NCBI RefSeq assembly: GCF_037027585.1
Contig: NZ_JAXCLE010000015.1
Span: forward strand, 29,581 to 93,580
DNA from: Solibacillus ferritrahens
Lineage (GTDB): Bacteria > Bacillota > Bacilli > Bacillales_A > Planococcaceae
Direction of reading: 5' to 3'
Length of the DNA stretch: 64,000 bases
Below, piece after piece: positions 46,488-53,670 of the stretch. Made by a program: the position numbers and the translations under genes. The notes beneath the pieces are model-generated. The model did no database searches. It was not told the origin of the DNA and saw only the letters and a list, made by a program, of their open reading frames with translations. Within the stretch, counting starts at the first letter, position 1, and the number at the start of each line of letters is the position of its first letter.

Positions 46488-47279
46488 TTGACAAAGGTAA
46501 AAATTGCGATTGCTGATGATAATCGTGAATTAATAAAAATGATGGAGATTTATTTCGCGAACCATCCGCAAATTGAAATTGTCGCAACTGCTTCAAATGG
46601 AAAATTGTGTATTAAAATGTTGGAAGAGCATAAAATCGACGTATTACTGCTGGACATCATTATGCCGCATTTAGATGGATTGGCTGTATTGGAAGAAATG
46701 TACAATGATGAACGTCATCTAAATACGCAGGTTATTATGCTTACTGCTTTTGGACAAGAAGATGTTATGAAACAGGCTGTAAATTTTGGTGCATCTTACT
46801 TTATGCTGAAACCATTTGAATTTGAACAACTTGTGCATAAAATTCTGCATTGTGCAGGCAAGAAATATGAACAGGAAAAACGCAGTCCAATTTTAGCGCC
46901 AAATACGCCTGCAAAAATCGATACACGTTTATTGGATACAACAATCACAGGTATTATTAAAGAGATTGGTGTACCTGCCCATATAAAAGGATATGCTTAT
47001 TTACGTGAAGCAATTCAAATGGTGTACAATGATATCGAATTATTAAGTTCCGTAACGAAAATACTTTATCCGGAAATCGCCAAGAAATTCAGCACAACGC
47101 CTTCTCGTGTGGAACGGGCTATCCGTCATGCGATAGAGGTAGCGTGGAATAGAGGCAGTTATGAGAACATTTCAGAGCTATTCGGCTATACGGTGCACCA
47201 TATGAAGTCAAAACCGACAAATTCGGAATTCATTGCCATGATTGCGGACAAGATTCGTATTGAAATGGTAGCTTCATAA
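46488..47279 (+). CDS. spo0A: Sporulation master regulator Spo0A
   Basis: 263-residue response regulator. The receiver domain has Asp10/Asp11, phospho-acceptor Asp56 in LLLDIIMPHLDG and a lysine in YFMLKPFE; the effector domain (about 145-263) has SRVERAIRHAIEVAWNRGS as recognition helix and ends TNSEFIAMIADKIRIEMVAS. TTG at 46488 follows AAAGGGGG. The gene is complete, but its last 32 codons plus stop (from Phe232) lie in the left copy of a 99-bp repeat made by integration of a mobile element, so the final part of the protein may come from the element. Confidence 0.98.
   Translation: MTKVKIAIADDNRELIKMMEIYFANHPQIEIVATASNGKLCIKMLEEHKIDVLLLDIIMPHLDGLAVLEEMYNDERHLNTQVIMLTAFGQEDVMKQAVNFGASYFMLKPFEFEQLVHKILHCAGKKYEQEKRSPILAPNTPAKIDTRLLDTTITGIIKEIGVPAHIKGYAYLREAIQMVYNDIELLSSVTKILYPEIAKKFSTTPSRVERAIRHAIEVAWNRGSYENISELFGYTVHHMKSKPTNSEFIAMIADKIRIEMVAS
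47181..47279 (+). repeat. Left attachment repeat (attL side), 99 bp
   Basis: Identical base for base to 63794-63892. It begins exactly at codon 232 of spo0A and ends with the stop codon. The base before (A versus G) and after (C versus T) differ between copies. The strand crossover must lie inside this segment. Confidence 0.95.
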
Positions 47280-47318
47280 CCGTTGATATTACTAGATTTG
47301 TAGCGTACAGGCTATCGG

Positions 47319-47355
47319 AGAATGACCGGTAAACTTATTATAGATAACGATTATA
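47319..47355 (+). repeat. Left arm-type repeat, partner of 63706-63740
   Basis: AGAATGACCGGTAAACTT at 47319-47336 recurs at 63706-63723 with one change (G to C). TAACGATTATA at 47345-47355 is present as its exact reverse complement at 63730-63740. Both sets lie just inside the element ends, where integrase arm sites are expected. Confidence 0.6.
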
Positions 47356-47364
47356 TAACGAAAT

Positions 47365-47417
47365 AAAAAGCGCCTTCGAGGACAGTTTATTCACGACTGT
47401 TTTGGGAGGCGTTTTTT
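47365..47417 (+). terminator. Long hairpin terminator that holds the int ribosome-binding site
   Basis: The arm 47365-47386 pairs with 47396-47417: 13 pairs, one G-G mismatch, then 8 more pairs including wobbles, loop of nine bases, ending in six T. The 3' arm contains GGGAGG, the ribosome-binding site of int (ATG at 47420). It gives spo0A a new terminator 86 bases after its stop and should hide the int site in any transcript from upstream. Confidence 0.85.
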
Positions 47418-47419
47418 GT

Positions 47420-48391
47420 ATGTCGTTAAGTCCGTTTTTAATCGAAATTGATCGTTACATGCTCGATTGTAGCGCAAAAGGATTATCAAAAAAGACGATG
47501 AGTTCGTATGAACAGTCGTTAAAACTTTTTGCGCGTTACTTATCGGATTCATTTAATATTAACGATGTATCGCAAGTAACAACGGAACACGTTCGAGCTT
47601 ATATCCGTTCAATCGAAGAAAGAGGTAAGTTTGAGGTAAGCGCTGCGGAAACTCCTGTTAATTATCCGGAGCGTAGAGGTGATTACGGTAAGGCAGTAAG
47701 TAAGACAACAATAGCGAATTATGTCCGCAATATTAAGGCATTTTTTTCGCATCTATATAATGAGCAAACTATTCGTAAAAATCCGTTGAAAGATTTAAAG
47801 AACGTTAAGCCTGAGCGCAAAATAAAAATCATGCTTGAGGATAACGAATTAAAGCAATTCTTCCGTTCTTTTGACGTAACAAAATTCGATCAATACCGCG
47901 ATTGGATTATCGCTAGAATCATCTTTGATACTGGCGCAAGAATAGGCGAACTATTAGAAGTTGTTCCAGGGGATATTGATTTACGCAGCAATGCAATACT
48001 TTTACGTAAAACGAAGTCAGGTAAGCAACGTTTTGTTTATTATTCACATAAGACGCGCAATCATCTTAAATCGTGGTTAACGTACAAGGATCGATATATG
48101 GATAGTCCGTATGTATTTCCGACAAATCGCGGTACAAAGCATCGTTTAGAAGGTGTAGAACGTTCATTCAGACTACGAAGTCGAGACGTTGGATTACAGG
48201 TAACTCCGCACTTGCTTAGAAATAACTTCGCCAAAAGATACTTAATTAATGGCGGAGACTTAGCGACGTTATCACGTTTGCTGGGCCATGCAAGTATAGA
48301 AATTACATCGCAAATTTATTTGGATTTTGCGGATAAAGAGGTTATGCAAAAGTACAGACAGCATAGTCCGTTAGAAAATCTCGATATTTAA
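47420..48391 (+). CDS. int: Tyrosine recombinase (integrase) of the element
   Basis: 323-residue site-specific recombinase. A SAM-like N-terminal core-binding domain (residues 5-115) is followed by the catalytic domain with Arg in DTGARIGELLEV, His-x-x-Arg in TPHLLRNNFAKRYL, LLGHAS and the nucleophile in TSQIYLDF. ATG at 47420 follows GGGAGG by ten bases; an in-frame TTG at 47402 overlaps that site. It is next to the left attachment repeat and reads away from spo0A, as in elements that enter the 3' end of a gene. Its SD lies inside a terminator hairpin. No excisionase is evident. Confidence 0.95.
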   Translation: MSLSPFLIEIDRYMLDCSAKGLSKKTMSSYEQSLKLFARYLSDSFNINDVSQVTTEHVRAYIRSIEERGKFEVSAAETPVNYPERRGDYGKAVSKTTIANYVRNIKAFFSHLYNEQTIRKNPLKDLKNVKPERKIKIMLEDNELKQFFRSFDVTKFDQYRDWIIARIIFDTGARIGELLEVVPGDIDLRSNAILLRKTKSGKQRFVYYSHKTRNHLKSWLTYKDRYMDSPYVFPTNRGTKHRLEGVERSFRLRSRDVGLQVTPHLLRNNFAKRYLINGGDLATLSRLLGHASIEITSQIYLDFADKEVMQKYRQHSPLENLDI

Positions 48392-48392
48392 A

Positions 48393-48425
48393 TAAAAAAA
48401 AGACGCTCCGGCGGTAACCGGAACG
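48393..48425 (-). terminator. Minus-strand intrinsic terminator with no known gene upstream
   Basis: On the minus strand TCCGG pairs with CCGGA with further pairs outside one mismatch, and a run of eight T (with one A after) follows. It sits just after int but points the other way, and no minus-strand gene is found to its right. Confidence 0.55.
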
Positions 48426-49071
48426 ACTTCTGAAAATAAATATCTACGCTAAATTGCCTGACCGCATTTGCGTAACTCATAACTGAATATGAGCTTTATA
48501 TAGCCTTCATTTTACTCAAAAAAAAGTAAAGTGTCAAAGGTTAGCTTTGCTATTGTCTTTTTTAGCAAGCGCTCAAGACGAGCAGCCGTTAAGCGTCTAT
48601 AAAAAACACGTCAAGTTTGCCGAGCTAACGCAATAAATTCGGATATATCGCATATAAACGATTCCCTGTTATCGTAGCGACGAATAGCGAGCACGGCTTA
48701 TGGTGCGGAAAGGTTTACTGGCTTACTACGGTAAGGGTAACTATGATCGAGTGCGTTAGCGTACACATGCAGGACAGTAATTGCATGAGATGATAGCGGA
48801 AGAAATTCTGATACGAACAGGGCAACGAGAAACCTCAGACGTCACATGACGCTAGAAATTGCGTATTTACTTTATATCGCTTAACGAATTAATTTTTGTT
48901 ACGCGATATAAGGTAACTACGTTCAGCCGATTTCCTGGAGCAAGCCCCATTCTGCTAGTTTGATAGTGCGTTTGTCAATCTTAAAGTTATTAAATACAAA
49001 GTTAAATAAATAATTTAATATATAAAGTAAATGATTATCTTAAATAATCGTAATTTTGTTGGGGGTAATTT
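48426..49071. other. Non-coding block A of the element
   Basis: About 650 bases with no plausible gene on either strand. It has many short inverted repeats; the clearest is TTATATCGC (48872-48880) with GCGATATAA (48903-48911), which also pairs TAAC with GTTA inside. A minus-strand terminator closes its left end, so a structured minus-strand RNA is possible. Decayed coding sequence is the other reading. The last 80 bases are very AT-rich and probably hold the promoter of the next gene. Confidence 0.45.
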
Positions 49072-49521
49072 ATGAAAATATTTAAAATAGCTTGGACAAT
49101 AATTGTTACTTTAAGTTTAATTACTGCTAGTATTTTTTTATTTCGCAACTTTAATCTGGGTGGTAATTGGAGTGATTTTTGGGAATCTTTTATTGTAGTT
49201 CAATCAAATGAGGAAGTTGTAATTTTATTTATTTTGTGGATTGGAATTTTAAATTTATTTTGTCATAGATGGTATGAGATGATTTTCTTGGAACTATCTA
49301 AAAATGCTAAGGAAGTTGAGCTTGTTGGTGAAAAAAAGATAAAAAATTTAGCTCTATTACTTTTATTATCTGCTTTATTGTATATTTTTGCATTAATTAC
49401 AACAAGTATAAGTAATATGGGTCCTATGTTATTTGGAGGAGTATTTGCCCTATTTATTTTAGAATATCAAGGTGTTATAGAAATAATTAACAAATTTAAA
49501 ATAAAACAAAAAGAAAACTAA
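49072..49521 (+). CDS. AT-rich small membrane protein, possible cargo
   Basis: 149-residue protein with four hydrophobic stretches (about 7-22, 45-63, 90-112, 117-136) and no soluble domain. ATG at 49072 follows GGGGGT. Its composition is much richer in A and T than the element's other genes, which suggests separate recent origin. It stands alone between the long non-coding block A and the repressor gene, convergent with the latter. I do not recognise the family. A role in superinfection exclusion or defence would suit the position but has no direct support. Confidence 0.6.
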   Translation: MKIFKIAWTIIVTLSLITASIFLFRNFNLGGNWSDFWESFIVVQSNEEVVILFILWIGILNLFCHRWYEMIFLELSKNAKEVELVGEKKIKNLALLLLLSALLYIFALITTSISNMGPMLFGGVFALFILEYQGVIEIINKFKIKQKEN

Positions 49522-49580
49522 ATAGAAGTATTTTATTAAAATTTGAATCAAATAGTTTGTTAATTCCAAATTAAATGTAA

Positions 49581-49616
49581 AGACGCTCAACTATAATGTT
49601 AGGCGTCTTTTTTGTC
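49581..49616. terminator. Bidirectional terminator
   Basis: AAAGACGC pairs with GCGTCTTT, with TTT following on the plus strand. It lies between the convergent membrane-protein and repressor genes and overlaps the repressor stop. Confidence 0.75.
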
Positions 49617-49823
49617 GTTCTCTAATTCGATTAATTCGTTAATACTCGCCAATTGGAGCGCATCGCTAATCTTTTCTAAATGCTCGATAGACAGGCGATC
49701 CACATACCCACGGCATAAATTGCTTATTGCATTTGGTCTTACGTCTGCCATTTCCGCAAGCTGAGACTGTTTTAATCCTCGTTCTTCCAATATCTCTGAT
49801 AACTTTATTCGAATTTTACGCAT
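49599..49823 (-). CDS. XRE-family repressor (CI/Cro-like)
   Basis: 74-residue DNA-binding protein that is essentially one helix-turn-helix domain: KLSEILEERGLKQSQLAEMADVRPNAISNLCRGYVDRLSIEHLEKISDAL. It has AAAGGAG as ribosome-binding site and a consensus promoter (TTTACG, 17 bases, TATAAT) on the minus strand. It is divergent from the early gene run, and a 20-bp palindrome lies over that run's promoter, so it is most likely the element's maintenance repressor. No protease-sensing domain is present, so induction must come from another protein. Confidence 0.85.
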   Translation of the reverse strand: MRKIRIKLSEILEERGLKQSQLAEMADVRPNAISNLCRGYVDRLSIEHLEKISDALQLASINELIELENDKKDA

Positions 49824-49867
49824 TGTAAAATCGCTCCTTTATGTATGGTATTCATATTATTAACATA

Positions 49868-49931
49868 ATTATACCGCTTTAAAACTATTCCGTAAATAAG
49901 TGTTGACGTTATATCGTATATACGATATATT
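49868..49931. promoter_or_regulatory. Divergent promoters and palindromic operator
   Basis: Plus strand: TTGACG (49903-49908), 17 bases, TATATT (49926-49931). Minus strand: TTTACG (49896-49891), 17 bases, TATAAT (49873-49868). The perfect palindrome TATATCGTATATACGATATA at 49910-49929 covers the plus-strand spacer and -10 box. A repressor bound there would shut the early promoter while leaving the repressor promoter free. Confidence 0.75.
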
Positions 49932-49972
49932 GATATCAAGAACAACACATCAGCAAAATGGGGGCGGAAAAT

Positions 49973-50146
49973 ATGACGATTGAATTAATGGATAACGTTA
50001 AGTTGGAATTGAACGGTAATGAGGCGGCTTTGTTAATAGGCATGAATACAGTTTTATTTAAATGGACGGACGAGGCTGCGGCTTTATTCGATGATTTAGA
50101 CGTATGCGAGCCGGTGGAATTGTTAAGTATTTTATCGAATATTTAG
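49973..50146 (+). CDS. Small acidic early protein
   Basis: 57-residue acidic protein, first gene after the controlled promoter; such a place often holds an excisionase, antirepressor or helper-interaction protein. ATG at 49973 lies after GGGGGCGG; an ATG 15 bases earlier lies within that site. The sequence (VKLELNGNEAALLIGMNTV ... LFDDLDVCEPVELLSIL) has no recognised motif and no basic helix expected of an excisionase. Confidence 0.6.
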   Translation: MTIELMDNVKLELNGNEAALLIGMNTVLFKWTDEAAALFDDLDVCEPVELLSILSNI

Positions 50147-50157
50147 GAGGTTATCGC

Positions 50158-50574
50158 ATGATTAATCGCTTAGAAGAGGTAAAGCAACGTTTCAACAAAT
50201 GGTACAGCGAAAATGCTAACGTCACTCAATACGGAATCGAAGAATACTTCACTGAGGTCATGTATAACGAAGCAGTCACGTTGCAACGCGATTACGAGGC
50301 ATCAGCGATCGAGATTGGCGAGTTTGTTATCGCATTGAACGACTTTATCGAGGAAGTATTGAACAGCACGGAGTTATTGCTGGCGTCGTATGAGCGACAA
50401 TTCGAATCAGCTTGCTCGATGAAAGAGCCGACACGTAGCCGGTTTTTATCAAACATAATGGACGAGATGGAGCGCAAGTTTAAAATTCCGAGGCAGGAAA
50501 GTAACGAATTTGATGCAGCTAATCCGGAGGTCATGGCGCTTTACAGTCGAGTATCATCAGCGAGAGATTTATAG
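50158..50574 (+). CDS. Helical early protein of unknown function
   Basis: 138-residue, predicted mostly alpha-helical, acidic protein. ATG at 50158 follows a strong AGGAGG by seven bases; a longer reading from 50104 overlaps the previous gene and lacks a site. It begins 11 bases after the 57-residue gene, so the two share a transcript. No motif is recognised. It could be a host- or helper-directed factor; there is nothing in the sequence to choose. Confidence 0.6.
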   Translation: MINRLEEVKQRFNKWYSENANVTQYGIEEYFTEVMYNEAVTLQRDYEASAIEIGEFVIALNDFIEEVLNSTELLLASYERQFESACSMKEPTRSRFLSNIMDEMERKFKIPRQESNEFDAANPEVMALYSRVSSARDL

Positions 50575-50602
50575 CGGAATAATTTCGTGAGTAGGGGAGG
50601 TT

Positions 50603-50633
50603 ACCCTTATACCCTTACGCACTTACACCCTTA
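50603..50633 (+). repeat. Three copies of ACCCTTA
   Basis: ACCCTTA begins at 50603, 50611 and 50627, that is 8 and 16 bases apart, in a non-coding gap with a stray GGGGAGG just before it. The even spacing looks like a protein-binding iteron set, but three heptamers are few. Confidence 0.4.
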
Positions 50634-50680
50634 TAGGCTAATGTGGCCGGGGGAGATACTTAAACGGAAGGAGAGAGTAG

Positions 50681-51085
50681 TTGGATTATCTTAAAATAGT
50701 AAGTTATAAAGGCTACGAATTGAATGTGAAGCGTCCAGCAAAGAAACGACGCAGCGATAAAAAGCACACGATTCAGGCGTTATTGTCAAAGCGGGAAAAG
50801 TTGCTTGTTAATGAAGTTGCACACATGCAAGGCTATCGAACAATCGTTGACTTTGTAACGGATGCAGTAGCAAACGGAATCCATCTCGCAATAACAAAAG
50901 ACGATTTAGTTGCAGCTAAACGATCTCTAAGAGAGGCAGACGGATTCCAGGTAAATGGAAGAATCAGCAGAGAGTTATACGATAAATTCCGATTGCTACA
51001 GGCTAAGACGAATTTGAGCCAACGTGCTTTAACGCTTGTCCTAATCAAGAAAGCGTGTGAAATGGCTGGCTACAGATGGAGCTAG
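50681..51085 (+). CDS. Basic, possibly DNA-binding protein
   Basis: 134-residue basic protein starting with TTG at 50681 after AAGGAGAGAG. Residues 18-28 are strongly basic (RPAKKRRSDKK), followed by helical repeats: LLSKREKLLVNEVAHMQGYRTIVDFVTDAV and a similar RISRELYDKFRLLQAKTNLSQRALTLVLIKKA. The two segments look like a duplicated ribbon-helix-helix-type unit, which would suit an operator- or origin-binding protein. This is inference from pattern only. Confidence 0.55.
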   Translation: MDYLKIVSYKGYELNVKRPAKKRRSDKKHTIQALLSKREKLLVNEVAHMQGYRTIVDFVTDAVANGIHLAITKDDLVAAKRSLREADGFQVNGRISRELYDKFRLLQAKTNLSQRALTLVLIKKACEMAGYRWS

Positions 51086-52041
51086 GTAACAGTAACGTTA
51101 AATTCCGCTTAAATTACCGTACAGTCGATTATTAAACGGTGTAAACAGAATCAGATACGGTAAATCTACCGAGATTTAACGTTAATTATCATCGGTATGT
51201 ATAGCGACATACTACGAAAATGCGATATTCAATGGTAGTATGCGAAACTGAGCGGATTTTAACTGAGCATAATTGGCGGTACGTTCAACGATTAACCTCA
51301 CGATTGCAGTCGTGAGTAGCACCGATTTTGGCGGATTGGTGCGAGTGGTAGCGTTTTGGCGGACGTTACTTAGATAAGTGGTCATTGTTGCAGCAGTGGC
51401 CGGATGGTTATGGCGGGTATTTTGGCGAATATCCGCTATTTTTATTAATTTTACGATATTTCTAATTCCACGCTATAAAAACTCGGGATACATATAGTAG
51501 GCGGTCAAGTAGACGCAGTATGCTCGTACATTGACAATTGAACGGATTAAAGCGGTTATTATACGAGGCTAACGCCTCTATGATCCGCTGGCGCGTCTCA
51601 TTGCACTATTATTGTAACTCCTTTACCGTACGATATAAACGATACAATAAGTATCAATCGAATTTATTTTGCGTTCTTTGCAAAATGAAGGCGATAATGT
51701 TTTAGGAAGTTGTACCAACTTCACGGAACAAAGGCGAATAACTTCGATATATCTTGGCGGATTATTTACTCGCTATATATTATTGTAGGTCTTTAATTAA
51801 GCGTAGAGTATAAGATAAGATGAGTAAGTGCACCGTCGAAGTGTTATAAACCTTACGGAGAGTAAGCGTTAATGCACTTTTGTAGCGGTACGTAAAAGCA
51901 GTATAATTCGTCTAATATGGGACGTAAAAGCAGGTTATTTTTAGTAACCTATTGGAGACGTTAAACTATTAAGTTATAGTAAATTTATTACAACAGTTAT
52001 TTATTGTATTATGTTAAAAATAATAGAGGGGGAAAGTTTAA
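51086..52041. other. Non-coding block B of the element
   Basis: About 955 bases with no plausible gene. It contains several perfect hairpins: 51297-51316, 51565-51578 (GAGGC/GCCTC), 51706-51722 (GAAGTTG/CAACTTC), 51932-51950 (AGGTTA/TAACCT), and a nested one in which AAGTGCA (51826) pairs with TGCACTT (51873) around CTTAC/GTAAG. ACGTAAAAGCAG occurs at 51890 and 51922. A structured RNA, a replication origin or decayed genes are all possible. The stretch has the same CpG-rich style as the coding part. Confidence 0.5.
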
Positions 52042-52584
52042 ATGGAAACTTTTATATCAATTATTACAAACGCAGCGTTTATAGGGATATTCACTCTAAT
52101 TATAGGAAATATGTTTAACCGCGGATTACAAAAACAAAAACTAGAATTTGATAATCAACTATTAAAGCAAAAAGGAGAAATTGACAAAGAAATAGAAAAG
52201 CTAAAGAGAAATCTTGAGTTGGAATTTTCTAATGAACTAGAAAGATTAACTCAGAAGAGAAATGCTTATATTGATTTAATTAATACAATGGCAGTTTTTA
52301 TAGGCAAGAGAGTAGATGAAAATGAGAGAGTAGAATATCAAAAAAAGTTTTTGAAAGCTTATGATGCATCTTGGTTATGGGCGAGTGATGAAGTTTTGCT
52401 TGCATTGTCGAATTATATGCAATTTAAAATTAATACCAATAACCTTCTTAATGAATTAACCCAACAAGAAATACAATCGTTAGAGAAGGAACTATTTTCA
52501 GAATGTATTCTCAAAATGAGAAAAGATATAGGATTTACAGAATCTAGCCTTACTAATGAGCATTATAAGTTCATTAATTTTTAG
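52042..52584 (+). CDS. AT-rich membrane-anchored coiled-coil protein, possible cargo
   Basis: 180-residue protein with one N-terminal membrane helix (residues 3-23), a charged coiled coil (about 30-75, EIDKEIEKLKRNLELEFSNELERL) and a helical C-terminal part with WLWASDEVLLALSNYM and ILKMRKDIGF. This architecture, with the ASDEV and MRKDIG patterns, is one I associate with scattered single-gene proteins of unknown role in many bacteria. It is AT-rich compared with its neighbours and follows the non-coding block B, as the other AT-rich gene follows block A. ATG at 52042 after AGAGGGGGA. Confidence 0.6.
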   Translation: METFISIITNAAFIGIFTLIIGNMFNRGLQKQKLEFDNQLLKQKGEIDKEIEKLKRNLELEFSNELERLTQKRNAYIDLINTMAVFIGKRVDENERVEYQKKFLKAYDASWLWASDEVLLALSNYMQFKINTNNLLNELTQQEIQSLEKELFSECILKMRKDIGFTESSLTNEHYKFINF

Positions 52585-52605
52585 TTTATATAGGGAGGTG
52601 AGTGC

Positions 52606-53178
52606 ATGAATCGGAAAATTATAAAAGGTGAAGTTATTGCAGAGTTAGCGAATGAATTAGCTCCAGGAATAGGCGCAGTAAATTTTGCGCAAGAATTAAT
52701 CGAACAGTACGGCGATGAATATCCGGACGAGGCTCTACTTTTCCGTGACATTGAATCGGACAGACCGGAGATATTCGAGGATAAGCGTGTCAGACGATGT
52801 AGCGCATGTGGACATTATTTCCGGGATCAATCTAAAGGGAATCAAGCGATTACTTGTTCGGATGACTGTCGCGCGAAAAAGAACGTCTTTTTACGGCGAT
52901 TAAAGCGCCAAGATAGTGCGACAGGCCCGTCAAACTATTCGGAGGCTTACGGATTTTATGCGGACGACCAAGCGCTTATGGACGATAATATTAAACATCG
53001 AGTAGATACACCTGATTATGAAAAGACGATAGCACGCTCACAGATTCGTCAGCTTAATGGCGGTAAAAAGCGAGTAACTACGCAGAATATTGACGATATT
53101 AAATCGAGAGGTATTAAGCGATCGCGTGAGTTTTGGGGAACGACTTGGGCAACTGCGTATGAGGACGATGATAAATAG
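52606..53178 (+). CDS. Zinc-finger protein of the element
   Basis: 190-residue protein with one clear zinc-binding site: RRCSACGHYFRDQSKGNQAITCSDDCRAKKN (two CxxC/CxxxC pairs, about residues 64-87), the arrangement of treble-clef or CGNR-type nucleic-acid-binding fingers. The flanks are helical and charged. ATG at 52606 follows GGGAGGTGAG. It begins 21 bases after the AT-rich gene and is followed by a terminator. Role unknown; DNA binding or transcription control is the natural guess. Confidence 0.6.
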   Translation: MNRKIIKGEVIAELANELAPGIGAVNFAQELIEQYGDEYPDEALLFRDIESDRPEIFEDKRVRRCSACGHYFRDQSKGNQAITCSDDCRAKKNVFLRRLKRQDSATGPSNYSEAYGFYADDQALMDDNIKHRVDTPDYEKTIARSQIRQLNGGKKRVTTQNIDDIKSRGIKRSREFWGTTWATAYEDDDK

Positions 53179-53340
53179 TTTTTACTGCGGTCATACGTCC
53201 TAAAGGTGTAAGATGGAAATTTAATTTATAATTTCTACCTAAAACTGTCTAGAAAGTGACTTTTAACGGTCTAGTATATATAAGGGAAGTTTAACTTCTA
53301 TTTCACAGCAGTTTGTATTTTATATTTTGAGAAGTCAAAG

Positions 53341-53369
53341 GCAGTCCAAAAATGGACGGCTTTTTTTTT
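53341..53369 (+). terminator. Terminator before the second regulator
   Basis: GCAGTCCA pairs with TGGACGGC apart from one mismatch, followed by nine T. Upstream, GTCTAG occurs twice 27 bases apart near 53250-53275 around a TATATATAA box, a possible regulated promoter. Confidence 0.75.
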
Positions 53370-53413
53370 ATTTTCCAATTTAGTCATAAAAATATGAATA
53401 GGAGGCGTCAAAA

Positions 53414-53656
53414 ATGGAACTAACTGCAACAACCATCAAGGATTACCGCTATCACTACGGAATCACACAAGAAACGCTGGCGCGAAAATTAGGCGTCACT
53501 CAATCCTACATCGCGCATATCGAAAGCGGTTCACGTGAGATTCCAGGTTACTTCGCAAAGCAACTCGGAATTACAGCGGAGTTAGTACAAGTGATGCAAG
53601 AAGTAAAGGCGGAGCGATTATCGCTATTTCCGCAATATCAAACTAAAAAAGGTTAA
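53414..53656 (+). CDS. XRE-family regulator, second copy type
   Basis: 80-residue single-domain helix-turn-helix protein (TIKDYRYHYGITQETLARKLGVTQSYIAHIESGSREIPGYFAKQLGI). It is different in sequence from the repressor at 49599-49823 and reads with the main gene run. It lies 14 bases before the candidate replication gene, so it may set the level of replication or late genes. ATG at 53414 after AGGAGGCG. Confidence 0.8.
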   Translation: MELTATTIKDYRYHYGITQETLARKLGVTQSYIAHIESGSREIPGYFAKQLGITAELVQVMQEVKAERLSLFPQYQTKKG

Positions 53657-53670
53657 GGGGAGATTTTACA

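Noticed and set aside
48426..49071. Group I or group II intron, or a tRNA, in block A
   Set aside because: I looked for the conserved catalytic cores, domain V-like hairpin, tRNA T-loop and CCA-type ends and found none; int is uninterrupted.
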